From Casuarina equisetifolia (taxonomy: Eukaryota; Streptophyta; Magnoliopsida; Fagales; Casuarinaceae), in assembly GCA_028551475.1 (NCBI GenBank), contig CM052360.1, forward strand, positions 12,574,501-12,638,500: a stretch of 64,000 nucleotides of DNA, read 5' to 3'. The notes under the pieces were generated by a model. That model searched no databases, had not been told where the DNA came from, and saw nothing but the letters and a program-made list of their open reading frames with translations. Shown in pieces: positions 24,236 to 36,285 of this stretch (the stretch's first letter is position 1; each line of letters starts with the position of its first letter). Made by a program: the position numbers and the translations under genes.

Positions 24236-25500
24236 AGAACATTCTCGCCTACAACCAAGATAATTATTGTGCGGGCAATGATAGCAGTGGTAGCTGTTCG
24301 CAATTGGCCATTGTTTCAGTTAGATGTTTAGAATGCCTTTCTACATGGCAATTTGTTAGAAGAGGTATACATAATTCCTCCCCTAAGAATGGAGGTTAAG
24401 GGGGAAAGAACAATTTGTCTCTCGCAAAAGTCATTGTATGGCTTAAAACAAGCATCCCATTAGTGGTACACAAAATTTACAGAGGGTCTACTCTTGGCTA
24501 GTTTCACTCAATCACGGCATGACTATGCATTGTTTACTCGAAGTCAAGGGAGCACATTTTTTGTTTTATTGATCTATATAGATGACATATTAGTGATAGG
24601 AAATGATTTTGTTGCTATAGTTGATGTGAGGAACCATTTACATTCCTTGTTTCATATGAAAGACTTAGGGCAAGCTAAATACTTTCTTGGGATTGAAATT
24701 GCATGTTCTCCAGATGGCATATATCTTAACCAGGACAAGTATGTGTTGGAACTCATTTTAGAAGCAAACTTGTCAGGGGCCAAACCCTTTGTCATTTTGA
24801 TGGAAGAAAATGTTAAACTCACCTTAGTTGAATTTGATAAGTATGTCCATAGTGAAAAGTATGATCCTCCCCTCAGTGATTATGAGCTTTATCAAAGGCT
24901 AGTGGGAAAACTGATTTATTTGACACACAATAGGCCAAACATTACCTATGCAATTCAGCTCCTTAGTCAGTTTACTCATGTTCCGAAGCAGTCGCACATG
25001 GAGGCTACTATGCAGGTTCTGAAGTATATTAAAGATGTCCTGGTCTTGGTATCTTTTTTTCATCTACATCTAGACTTGAACTTGTTGCATACTATGATGC
25101 TAGTTATGATATTTGCCCTATGTCATAGCATTCAACTACTAGTTATTGCTTACTACTTGGGAAGTCATTAGTAACTTGGACAACCAAGAAACAACCCATT
25201 GTCTCTAGGTCCTCTATTGAAGTTGAATATCGAGCTATGACAGACACTACTTGTGAAATCATTTGGATGATTGGCTTATTTGGAGATCTTGGAGTTACTA
25301 TTCCATAGCCCATATTGCTTTATTGTGACAACAAAGCCACTGCTCACATTGCAACCAACCCAATTTTTCATGCTAAAACCAAGCATATAGATACAGTGCA
25401 GTTTCATTCGTGACAAAGTACAAGGATTGATATGCACACATGACATTTGTACCAAAGAACAGCCTGCAAACTTGTTAACAAAGGCACTAGGCAATAGTCA
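23815..25500 (+). pseudogene. copia reverse transcriptase and RNase H
   Basis: KWVYKVKYLVDGTLDKYKAR (23910-23970) and FQLDV then NAFLHGNL (about 24318-24355) lead to LIYIDDILVIGND with the YxDD catalytic motif at 24575-24586, then MKDLGQAKYFLGIEIA and YQRLVGKLIYLTHNRPNI. RNase H follows: SRSSIEVEYRAM (about 25205), LYCDNKATAHIA (about 25320) and HAKTKHIDTVQF (about 25370). Between 24494 and 25171 a 225-residue frame is still open; elsewhere stops intervene. Confidence 0.9.
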
Positions 25501-25550
25501 ACATCAGCACTATTATCCAAGCTTGGGGTTTTGGATCTCCACTAACCCCA

Positions 25551-25564
25551 AGCTTTAGGGGGGT
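25551..25564 (+). promoter_or_regulatory. Polypurine tract of the copia element
   Basis: agctttaggggggt ends directly at the 3' LTR, where plus-strand DNA synthesis is primed. Confidence 0.75.
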
Positions 25565-25834
25565 TATTAGTTTATACATGCCGATGTTGCACATCCTTTA
25601 TAGGTGGGCCCACCACACTTGGGTTGTTTATATAGTTTTCTTACACGTACACAATTCTTTTGGCAATTGTACAAAACCAATTGATGTATTCTTTTGCATT
25701 GTAACATAATGCAAGGAGCCCACGGGCGTTCAATATTTCTTGGCGTTGTTGCTCTTTTCTGTTGCTAACCAAGAATGCTGCAAACAACCTTCGCTTACTT
25801 CATTTTTTATCTAGCTTCCTCTCAAAGACTAAGA
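25565..25834 (+). repeat. 3' LTR of the copia element
   Basis: 270 bases matching 18548-18807, followed by the CATGA duplication at 25835-25839. Confidence 0.9.
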
Positions 25835-25975
25835 CATGATCTCTGCGGAGGCACCCATCCTCTTCACCAAGCTCTGCGAGCTCTTCATCCTTGAGCTCAC
25901 CATGCGCTCCTGGCTCCGCGTCGAGGAGAACAAGAGCCGCACCCTTGGAATGTCTTGCCGCCAACTCCTTTCTTT
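25835..25975 (+). pseudogene. NF-YC histone-fold pseudogene, 3' piece
   Basis: Reads [19 protein letters not shown] then [18 protein letters not shown]. This is the conserved NF-YC histone fold (family consensus ISAEAPVLFA.ACE.FI.ELT.RSW...EENKRRTL). NF-YC joins NF-YB and NF-YA to bind CCAAT boxes. After RTL the frame is shifted: the nucleotide sequence still resembles the next family segment (NDIAAAI), but the readable frame diverges and ends in T-rich DNA. No introns are seen and the domain is GC-richer than its surroundings. Many NF-YC genes lack introns in the coding region, so a processed copy cannot be told from a DNA copy. Confidence 0.85.
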
Positions 25976-26282
25976 TCTTTTTTCTTCTTCTTCTTCTTCT
26001 TTTTTTTTTTTTTTGATGTGGTCATCGTGTCAAAAGATAATATGAAAGCCTTCATGGGAAGCCTTGAAGGGCTTCCATGAAGTTTGTTGAAAGCCTAGGT
26101 GAGAGAAATAGTGGTTTTGGAGGAGCTGAAGATCTTCGCAGTGCAAGCACCAGTTGTCACGGCTACTTGCCTCATCGCTGGCGTTGGCCCCTTGTTTTGT
26201 GTTTTTTCTTTTTCTTTTTCTTTTTCTTTTTTTTTCTTCTTTTTTTGGTTGGTTTTTGTTTGTTTGTTTGTTTAAAGTGGTG
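25976..26282. other. T-rich tracts and unassigned GC-richer segment
   Basis: Two poly-T/CTT microsatellites (25976-26014 and 26198-26270) flank about 170 bases that I could not assign. A short inverted repeat, ggaagcc...gggcttcc, lies at about 26057-26077. Confidence 0.5.
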
Positions 26283-26920
26283 GAATTCAAAAACTTGAAT
26301 TCTCTCATATTCCTCCAGTTCCTCAATCTGAAACAGCCGCTTCCTTTCAAAGATAGGATTTAGCCACTGAAGATAACTTGGCTCCAAATCCCAGCATTGG
26401 TGAATGCGGCAGAAGAACTTCCATTTTCCTTTTCAAATAGAAGTTCTGCAATATCGTTTTGTTTTCCAGAATACCTACTAGACAAAGAACTGAAACAAAG
26501 CACTATAGCGAAGCGAAGGGAAGTGAAGCAAAATCCACGATGTTAGGCTCTGCCAAAACCGTGGGCAAATCCAAGGATTTCAACAGGGTGACAGCATAAA
26601 TGGAGACATAAAGTGAACCAAAAATGCAGGAGAAAACCCGCCAGAGAATGAGAACCAATGGCCACCTTCTGTCTCCTCCAAGACTTCTTTGTATAGATGG
26701 TAACCAAAGTTGCCATACTCCAAGCCATGACTAAGAAGATACATTTACGCCTGATATTCCTGTAATTCCCGTATTCATACAAACCAAAGTCAAGGTACAA
26801 AACTGAGATAATGACATTGAAAAGCATGGTGATCGTAGTGAGAACTCTCAATCCTTGCGTTGATCTGTTTTCCAAATATATATCACCACCATCTCGCCTT
26901 TGTCTCCATACATCTAGCCC
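26283..26920 (-). pseudogene. ABCC transporter exon 1 fragment
   Basis: Aligns with 51617-52199, the inner part of exon 1 of the intact ABCC gene. The minus strand reads [40 protein letters not shown] and SMATLVTIYTKK, nearly the same as the intact gene. A 5-base deletion in the aagacttctt...gtatag region (about 26680-26695) then shifts the frame. The start codon region and every later exon are absent. It marks membrane span region TMD0 only. Confidence 0.92.
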
Positions 26921-27202
26921 CCTTTTCTTTTTCTTTCTTTTATTATGAGACCCAAAGAGAAAATATTGAACCAAACTTAAAGATCTGATTCTAGATCCAA
27001 AAATTAAAGGTCAAAGGTCTTGAAATTTACTTTTAAGGCTTCGGATCTAACGCCACTAGCAGCTAATCCTAGCATACACACTCTACACGTATATTAACAA
27101 GCATATGTTCCAAACACAAAAATCTCAACCAGAGATGGTCACCAAGATTACACTCTATTTATAGTTCTTAACCCAGACTCCCCACTCTTTTATACACTCA
27201 GA

Positions 27203-30049
27203 TTAAGCCACCAGAGAGCTCCATCGTTTGTAAATCTGATTCGGCTGCACATAGCTAATTGGATCTTCCATGGAAAGGCCATGTGCACCAAAGCTGAGAT
27301 AGCGGTTCATCAACTTCTTATCGTAGGAATCTTCTTTCTGGTTGGTTTCCGGAGCTTTACTATCAAATGATAGTGTTGAGTAACAGGTTCCAGCAATGTC
27401 AATTCCCTTTTTTTTGTCCATTGAATTCGGTGAAGGCACCGATGATTCTGACAGACTTGAAGGCGACGGTGCTAGACTAGCTAAATATGGTATTGCCTTA
27501 ATAACGCCCTGCATTAGTCCGACAGTAAATTTATTTTTGGCAGAAGGGCTTGGAAGATCACTCCTAAGAGAAAAGGGTCTTTTGTTGTGCCGAAAGGATG
27601 ATATTTTTGAGTATTTCTGCCGAAGTGGGATCAGAGCATCGTCCAAGGTTCTACAGATGCTGACTGATTCTATGGAGTAATCATCTCTTAACTCGCTGTC
27701 AGATGCTTTCTTCTCTTTCCTACGGCGCCAGTGGAGTAGAGACTTGAGGCGCCTTGCAGCATCATTCACGGAACCTGCTTTCTTATTGTCAAAGGGATTG
27801 CTTGAATCACACTTACCTAGTTCGGCTGAGTATGCACTCAGATCCCTGCTTACCTGATCATAACTGGCATCAGATGCGTTGTCAATACCAGTGTACAAGA
27901 ATATCTCTGCATCAGGGATTCTGAAAGAAGTTCCAGGACTACTCCCAATAGCCTGCGTTTTTAGATGGGAAGCAAGGGCGCTTCTTGCCTCATAGTCCTG
28001 ACAGTTGGAGATCCCCCCGGCTGAAATCAACTGCTTGATTAGAATTTCAGAAGATACTGATCGTGGCCTTTGCTTGAGAATATCCAGAGGGGTCATCCCA
28101 TTAGCATCAGGGATGTTCAGTCCAATTGAAGGGACAGCCATAAGAATTTCCACCAGATTACATTGAATGTTCTCACTTACTGCCATGTGAAGAGCAGTTC
28201 TCCCCTCATTGTTCCTGACATTGATGATGTCCTGCATATTCAAAATCTTGCCACATACCAAGTCCTTCATGAGATCAATCTGCCTGTCCAGTCTCCTGAA
28301 GCCAGGGGTACGGAAACCAGCCACCGCCATATGAAGAAATGTATCTCCATATTTGTTTGTTAAAGAGGCTAACGAGGGAGATGCAAGAATCAGGACCTCG
28401 ACCACAGCTAAGTAACCCCTGTAAGCAGCCACGTGTAGTGCTGTATTCCCTTGATTATCAGCGGAGGTGATAATATCGAAGGATGCCACCAGATCCTTTA
28501 CCACCTGCATTAGTTTAACAGTCAGTATGGCAACGAAGTAACAGGTTTCCCGTGGTCAGAAGAAGTGCAAAAAATGCAGCTTTAAAATCAAGTTCAGCAT
28601 GGGAACAAACGATACTGCAGCATCAGCTATATGATAGCATATGTAAGTGTTGTAGCGGTGGCCAACCACAGAGAAAATATTGTCACAGCTTGAGTTTGAC
28701 TATGATTAAATTTCTATTGGCTTTTCAGCTGTATATAAATTGACAACTTTATCAGTTCTTTGCCCGCTAGTAGTCTATGTCTGTCCTCTGACTTCCTTCT
28801 GCGTTTCAGTTTTATGTACAATTTCCGAAATTATGAATTTTTCAGATAAACTATCGCTATTTAATTCAGCTTCAGCTGCCTCAAAAGCCAATAGCAACAT
28901 GGGAATTAGGCAGCAATACCTTAAAGCCAAACTTTGGATGGTGGATTTTCTCACCATAAGAGTAAAATGGCAACATCTGCCTTTATGGTTGTCCCTTTTC
29001 CCGTTCAAGTCAATCGCCCTCCTTTTCCTTCACTCCAAATTCATACTAAATATTCTCTATGTAACATAACCTCTAAACTCAATTCACGAAAAGCTTCAAA
29101 GAGATTTCTATTCTGTTTCGTTTTATCCAGTTCAACACTAGCTACATAAATAAAAATGCACACAACCCGTTTCTTCTTCTGGAAATTATGTTCTAAGCAT
29201 CAAAAACAATCTACAGAGCTTTCGTAGCATGCAAATCCATAAGTGTCGATTTAGAAACATTCTAAGTATTATTAAACCTTGTAGAATGCACGAATTAAAG
29301 AGCTAAAGCATCTACCAAGTTAAAAAGTTACAAAGCCTCACCTCAACCTGGCCTCTGCCAGAGGCTGTATGCAAGACTGTAGATCCCTGAGCATCTTTAT
29401 ACACTAAAACATCAGAGCAATTAGCAAGAAGCACCCTTAACATCTCCAAATTCCCTCCTCTAGCCGCAGCATGAACAGCCCGGTTCAACATCTCCCACCT
29501 AAATTCTGGAGTAACATTACCCAATTGTTCCACTGGCCCACCTCCATTGCTAAGGCAGCACCCAGGCGACAGAGCCAAATCAAGCAACAGCCTAAAAACC
29601 TGAGAATTCTTGCTTCTTGCTGCGGCGTAGAATATATCGGTGACACCATACTCTCCTTCTCCAAACAAAAGATGCGGGTCTCTCTCTAGCAATTCCTTAA
29701 CGAAACCCACGTCCCCTGCTGAGGCAGCAGTGTAAACAAGCCAGCCACCGTAGCCAGCTCTAATGAGAGAGTTATGACCCCCCTTTGTTTCACACCCGAG
29801 AAGAAGTTTTCGAGCAACCTCAGAGCGACATTTGGCGACGTCATAGAACTGAGCTTCGTCATCCCAGACTGTTTCAAGGCGTCGGATTCGGCGTAGGGAG
29901 GTGAGCTTGATGAGGAGATTGGTGTCAAGGTGAAGAAGCTCCCTGACCAGATCATAGAGGCCGTTGGCAGCTGCCCAATCAATGGGTGAAGCATACCACC
30001 ATTGGTCACCGGTGCTCTCCCACCTAAGAGGAAAATACGAAGGCGGCAT
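27203..30049 (-). CDS. Ankyrin-repeat family protein (2 exons)
   Basis: Join of 29342-30049 (exon 1, 708 nt) and 27203-28504 (exon 2, 1302 nt) gives 669 residues. The 837-base intron has a GT donor (GAG/GTGAGG) and AG acceptor (GCAG/GTGGTA), phase 0. The first ATG is at 30049 (MPPSYFPLRW); a TTG lies two codons upstream but is not a plant start. Ankyrin repeats are recognisable at SPIDWAAANGLYDLVRELL (about residues 20-38), GWLVYTAASAGDVGFVKELL, GVTDIFYAAARSKNSQVFRL, AVHAAARGGNLEMLRVLL, GSTVLHTASGRGQVEVVKDL, GNTALHVAAYRGYLAVVEVL, GDTFLHMAV and GRTALHMAV. The C-terminal 250 residues are Ser-rich and basic, ending MNRYLSFGAHGLSMEDP. No membrane spans or PGG domain are seen. From memory it resembles Arabidopsis At3g04140-type proteins. 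Molecular role unknown; protein binding is inferred from the repeats. Confidence 0.9.
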
Positions 30050-30319
30050 TTTCAACCGGAATGAACTTGAATACCAGCTTCACCGGAATCTAGTCCTGAC
30101 GCAATTCAGTTCAGCACAAAATTGAAGCTCAGAACTCATAAAGTGAGGTGAAAAGGTAAAGAAAGTGGTTCTTTCACCAAAGGAAGTTTTCGGAAAAGCG
30201 AATGTGATGAGGATTCCTGAATAAGAATCAAACTAACAAGAAGAACGTACCATATCAATACAGAATACTCGAACAACATAAAACACACAAAGATAGCACT
30301 ATCACACCCGGAGAGAGAG

Positions 30320-30382
<63 letters not shown>

Positions 30383-33300
30383 AAGAATGAAGTTATTTGA
30401 AACAGATAGATAATTGACCCAGCGCTAACAATTCAGAAAACCAAGGAAACCCCCTAGATGTTATGCCAAGAAGCAGCGGTACAAGTATTGAGGGAAAAAA
30501 GAAGAGGAAAAGAGAGCCATTGTTACCCAAAAGCTAAGCAGGGAAGAGAAAAAAATAGCCTTTGGGAGCAAATGGATACAATGAAAAATGGAGACCACAG
30601 TATCTGCACAGGATAACAAAACGAAAACGACCACTTGATCTTAGATTTTTGGAGGGACCCTTTCTATGGTGGAGAAAAAGTTAGACATAAAGCATAGAGA
30701 TTGAGATTCCTTTGGTCCGTGAGCGCCTCGTAGAAAGTTTAGAGGGAGAGAAGAGCGTAAATATGCAGCGCAGCTGATGGACGCGGTTACGTAGGCTCAG
30801 TTTCAAGGAAATCTCGGGAACCTGTTGTTGACATCAAAGTCTCAGTTTCGAGGGAAATTAACAGGTTCGTTTATCTAGTTGGTGGAAGAAAGCGACAAAG
30901 AGACCGGCGACTGACAGGGCACGCATGAGCTTTTATGCTAGCTTTTGATCCAGCAACTTCATACCCCATCCTCGCAAGGACTTCATTCCACAGGCTACTG
31001 TCCTAGTACTTCTTGCCCATCGTAGTGGACAAAATAACACACCAAATCCTGCATTCTTTGCCTCACGAGAGCCTTCACAGTTCACAGAGGTCACACTTGG
31101 TGACAATGATACTTGCGAGATTAATTATTTTTGCTGCATATAGCCCTGGATATTACATATAAGTAGAACGGATATATATAAGCATCTCCAACCACCTTTT
31201 GTTCCTAATAATTCATAGTATAATAATATTTCTCTCTGTCACCAGAGAGGTTTACACCCACAAGATACAATAGTTTTTCTGTCATTCGAAAAGGGGAGGC
31301 CACAAATATACTTCTCCTTAAATTTGTTTATGCAAAGAGAAGCAAGATTGTTCTTTTGGTTGCCTATAATGGAGTCAAAATCTGTGAAAACTAGTGGTTG
31401 CTGGGTCGGTGACCAGTTTTTGCAGCATTTCTAACCTCATAAAGTCAAAAGTCGGCCACAAGGACAGTAGGTGGTGAGCTCTGCCACCGTCTTCAGGGTT
31501 GACCCGGCTAACTAATTCTATGGATTAATGAAAAATAGGTTGCAGTTCGGAAACACTCTTTCCTTCTACTGCTAGACCACGAGAATCAAAAGCATGTGGC
31601 TTAGCCTTTGTACAGCTGCCGTTCTAGAGCTGTGCCCACAGCAAAGCATAGGGAGAGGGAGCCCGCTGGTGCTTGAATTTGATTGATGTTACTCATCCCT
31701 TAAATTCCATTCTTCTAAATATTTTATTTAAAGTTCATCAATTTAACTCAAAAAGTCCAAGAGAGAAGAAAAGGTTAAATGTTTCTCTTTTTTGAAATAT
31801 GTATCATTCTGTCCTTAAAAAATAAACAATGATAATCGAAGACTCCTGGTAGTTATCTTTATTGTCCAAAAATGCCCTGTTGCCACCGGCCTCCTCATTT
31901 TATCATCAATTTTTAGACAATCCACTGTTGTACTTTCTGGTGGCATTTCTATGGGAACGAGTACATTGGATAAAACCAAGTTTCGTTTACTTTTTCAAGT
32001 CTCTAGGGAAACAACACTTTACATTTCTCTCGGTTAGAGAAAACCTGGAAAGCTCTACATTCTGGTTCGTTCCCCCTTTAAGTACAGGCCAATTCGGCAC
32101 GAAGCATAATGGCAGCTAGTGATTATTTGTATTAAGAAAATCCAAGCTCGTAGACAGGCATCCTACACAAAAAAAACAGGGTATGTGTTAGGCGAGAGCA
32201 GTCATGTCAGCAATGGTCCCTTGTTTGACAAATCTTGGACTGAAATCACTAGGCACTGTTAAAAGGTTTGGTAAAATAATCATTTCGTGGCCCATCGTTC
32301 ACATGGTCATGTTCAATAATTCTGTCCAGCTTGTAATTTCTTGGTTCTACTTCCTTTGTCATCGGCATCGTCGGATCGCGAGCTTCAACCTATCGTTTAG
32401 GTCATTTCTCTATTGGCCTAAATGGACAGAGATCACGTGACGCTGCATCTCCAATGCGTCACAGGGAGAATAGATAAACGAAGATGCATGCGTGTGCGCA
32501 ATCAGATCTACCTCTGTAAGCTGCATATGGTTTGGAATGGCATAATCTAATTAAACTGGCAGATCTTACCTCCGAATCAATAAACCGTCCATATCCCAAT
32601 ACCCGGCACTTTCATAAAACTTTCTATGTGCTACCCAAGGGTTGGATTCAGATGCCAACCAATAAAAAAAAGAGCATATTTAATTTGATTTGGAGAAAGT
32701 TTTTTAATTCAATCTATTAAACTAACATAGGTCCTTTTTTTTTCTTTTTTCTTTTTTCTTTTTTCTTTTTTGTCTTTTCTTCTTTTTTAATCAAGTATTA
32801 GATGGGAGGATTTTATTTGAAGAGAAAGGTGCCTCGCAGCACTTAGGTGGTAATCCCCTTAAGTGCCCAAACCTGATATAACTTAGATTATGTGAATCTA
32901 ATATGTAATTTTAGAAAGAAAAAAAAATTCTCACATGCTTTAAGAAAATATATGTGAAGACTATGTACTTACATATCTAGATCACAGGAAAACTTTGTCT
33001 ATTCTATTCTCTGATCCTCTCAGATTAAGACCTTGATTTACATATCTAATATCAATTAGACCCTCGGCTAATGTTTTTCCAACCCCATTCTGTAACGCTG
33101 CTCTCACTCATGTAAACAAAAGATTCCCCCCCCCCCCCCCCCCCCCACCCCAAAAAAAAACAAATAAGTGACAAGATGTGGCCTTTTAATGTTGAGCCCG
33201 GCCCATCTAATACACATCATGGTCTAGGAATCAAGATTTTCAGGGGAGGCACATGGCTGCTTCAGCTCCGGGATATCAGGTTGTAATCAAGGCTCAGTAA

Positions 33301-34838
33301 GGCAACAGGCATGGACTTCTGCAACGGCCCAACTAAAGTGGTTCTTGATGTGGCTTCCGTCATTCCTCTGATTGGAATCCAGGTCACAGAGTACTTTTCC
33401 CAGCATGGGCACTCTTTAAATGTACTGATAAAACAGGCCGTTAAGAACCGGAGAGATCTCTGCTTTGCCACAACCAAAACAAATCTAAGCCAAAGGGTAA
33501 GATACCATGCCGGCCCATCCAATTTCATACATCTGAGCCAATAAGTCGTGGTTGATATGAGATGCCTAAACATATGGGTGGTTCCATGGCCTTTTAATCT
33601 TAAGAACACATGGTTTCCGTATTTTACCTACAAAAATAGGCTCCTCTTCCTACTCTGCAGTTATTAACTACATTCATGACATAGCAATAGAAAGGGGGGG
33701 GGCAGATGATCCACTCACCCACCTACGATGTAGACAACTTTTGTATAATCAACTACAGTCCTGCGGTAAATGATAGAAACCAAACATATTCTTACAAGTT
33801 GCACAGCAACCTGCTTGTTGGAACATGGTCACACCTAGTACTTCGAACCCTCAGTACAATAAATGGGTGATTTAACTGAAAGCATCTTTAACATATTAAG
33901 GCATCCAATTCATAGAGGCCAGTGAGACCACAATCTTGGATGAAGTCTGGAAGAGTTCACTTGTGATGAATAAATCATAGCATTTTGGAGGACAAAATCA
34001 TAATACAGCTTAAAGAAAACACATTCAAGTAGGAGAATGTTCGTTACAGCCTTACGATTATCATTTGCGGCTCGAACTGGCTTTCTTAACCTTCAAGCAG
34101 TTGTTGCAGATGCATTTAGATTCTCCATGAGGTAAAAAGAAAAGGCATTATTTTTCCTTTCCAGTGCAGCCAATGAAAGTTGTACTCCAAGTAGGTGAAT
34201 AAAGGGAGCACGGGCTTATAACGATTATTGAGACCATTGCAGTAAACTTGACTTCTGTGCAGCCCGCTGATTATTAATGCCATGGTACATGAATAGTCGC
34301 AACCCCAGCAAAGCTTTTAGCTGGATTATTGCTGGAGAGGCAGATAGACATCCTGTGGCCTTGACTGCCTTGTTGACATGCCTTCGATTAAATTCTGCAG
34401 TAGAATGCCCATTCTCTTGGGCTGCAACATAAGAAGAAACGCTTAGATTTGTATGACTAACGGGGATACAGCAATTCTATGACATAGAAACCTAAGACTC
34501 ATCACAAGTTAAAGGAACGTATTTTTGGATAAGACACGGAAATTCCTTATAAAAAAGATTGTTCCCTGCTTCCCTTTGGACTCATGCTTCTACGGCATAT
34601 TCAAGGCTTAGATTTTCTAAGTGTTGTTTACCATCTTCAGAAGTCGAAAATTAATACCAGATAAAATAAAATAAAATGATTCATTTGAATTTAATGATAA
34701 CTTTAAAGTTGATTTGGCCGTACATATGAAATTTTAACAAATTAAGAATGAAGCTAGTGTAAGTAGATATGTTCAGTTCTCTGGAAAGAGCAGTAAGTAT
34801 GCAGTGGTTAACCTTCATATGCTTGTTACCAGAAGAAC
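30050..34838. other. Intergenic region between ankyrin and PPR genes
   Basis: Bases 30050-30900 should hold the 5' leader and promoter of the ankyrin gene. Besides the CA repeat there is a polypyrimidine tract at 32735-32785 and a run of about 20 C at 33126-33146. An unrecognised 115-codon minus frame lies at 33262-33609. About 34000-34838 is likely 3' untranslated sequence of the PPR gene. No transposon domain was recognised. Confidence 0.5.
30328..30382. repeat. (CA)n(TA)n microsatellite
   Basis: tacata followed by about 17 CA units and then TA units, in the region upstream of the ankyrin gene. Confidence 0.95.
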
Positions 34839-36285
34839 TTATTTTTTCATAAAACCTTCAATCCTTTCGGCAGCAGCATACATATTTTTCTGTTTGACTT
34901 CATCCAAGAGCAAACGGCAAGTCTGATATCTCGGGGTTAGCCCTTGACCAATCATCTCCTCAAAGAGTGAGTAAGCCCAATCACATTTATTCACTCGGCA
35001 AAGTCCATGAATTAGAAGTGGATAAGTTGACATATCAAGACAAAGGTGATGCTTGTTGACCATGTCATCCAATAATTTACTCAAAAACCTCTCCGTATTC
35101 CCAGTTTTGAAGCATGCCTTAAGCAATGGGTAGTATGTCTGAACATCAGGCTTACAAAGGCCTGATTTTTCCATGTCCCTTAAGACGTTCAAAGCCTTGT
35201 GTTCCTGACCATGACGGCAAAACATAGCAATCACCGAATTATAGGTTGACGTATTGGGGCTGACCCCAGTACTGGGCATCTCCACCTCAAGAACACGAAC
35301 GGCCTCCTCCACACGGCCAGCTCTCCCAAGAGTATGGATCAATGCATTAAAGAAAAGCGTATCAGCTTTGCACCCAACAGATCTCATTCTGTCAGTAATC
35401 CGCAATGCTTCCTCAAACTCACCCGACTTTGTGAGTGAACACATTACAGTGGTGAAAGTAACAATATTAGGTGGGCAACCCTGAGCTTGCATTTCATCGA
35501 GCAGCTCGTAGACCTTGTGAAAACTATATTGCCAGGCAGTAAAACTGTATGATTGTTGAGTAGCTAATGACACAAGGGTAACACCCATGTCCCCTCATCT
35601 CTTGCATCGTCCAATGCGCCTCATCAACACGATTCACTTTGCACCAACCATGAATGAAAATGTTGAACGTATGAGCATCGGGGGAAATATGTGACTTCAG
35701 CTCAAAGAACACCTCTCGCGCCTGCCCAACCTTGTTCTCCTTGCAAAGGGTGTCGAGCAACAAGTTCATAGATTCCGTATTCTTCTTCAATCCAAAAGTT
35801 CCCAACTCATCAAACGTCTTCACAGCCTCTTCCCACTGTCCTGCACCAGCAAGCCTCCTCATCACCTTCGAGACAGTGCTAAGCCTGACGAGCTCACACT
35901 GACCCATTTCTTCCAGGATAGTTTTCATTTTACCCATTTGTTTCATTTTCCCCAATATGTCCACCAACATATCATATGCTTCGTGTGCATGTCTATGCCC
36001 CGAACGGGACTCAGCCCATCTGAACACACCCAACGCAGACTTCCAGTCATCCTTAAATCTATGAAGCAACTTATCAACGAGTTCAGAAGACAACTCTATA
36101 CTATTACATGCGTGATCATTCAAGAGCGACAGAACAATTTCCTCGTCGCTCTGTCCAACAGGAATTTTAGCAATTACAATGTCAAGATCTGACAGTGTTT
36201 TCGACTCCAACGGAGCAGAAAGACATGAATAAAGAGCACGAGGCGATATTGACGGACCTACAGCGTTCAGCCAACGTCTCAACAT
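34839..36285 (-). CDS. Pentatricopeptide repeat protein, with one +1 frameshift
   Basis: No intron is needed. ATG at 36285 (MLRRWLNAVGPSISPRALYS) opens a frame with PPR motifs that stays open to about 35535. It then continues in another frame to the stop at 34839. The length, 1447 bases, is 3n+1. The shift lies inside a PPR motif: ISYSTIIQFYC is followed, one base later, by QYSFHKVYELLDEMQAQGCP. Repeats such as VTFTTVMCSLTKSGEFEEAL, LFFNALIHTLGRAGRVEEAV, STYNSVIAMFCRHGQEHKAL and STYPLLIHGLCRVNKCDWAY run to the end; FMKK is the C-terminus. About 481 residues without the extra base. P-class PPR proteins bind organelle RNA; an Arg-rich start suits mitochondrial import. Closest remembered relative: At3g04130. 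The shift could be a sequencing error or a real lesion. Confidence 0.85.

Larger units (their letters stand above)
18548..25834 (+). mobile_element. Complete but inactive Ty1/copia LTR retrotransposon
   Basis: Flanked by two similar LTRs (18548-18807 and 25565-25834) and a 5-bp target duplication. A primer-binding site and polypurine tract sit in the expected places. The inside reads gag, protease, integrase, reverse transcriptase, RNase H in copia order on the plus strand. Length is 7287 bases, of which 1641 belong to a nested solo LTR plus a 5-bp duplication and 223 to an internal tandem duplication. Numerous stops and shifts, a changed zinc knuckle and a shortened integrase make it unable to move by itself. 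The LTRs differ at many sites, so the insertion is not recent. Confidence 0.93.

Noticed and set aside
30136..30363. Minus frame with CVCVCV repeats
   Set aside because: Translation of the CA microsatellite.
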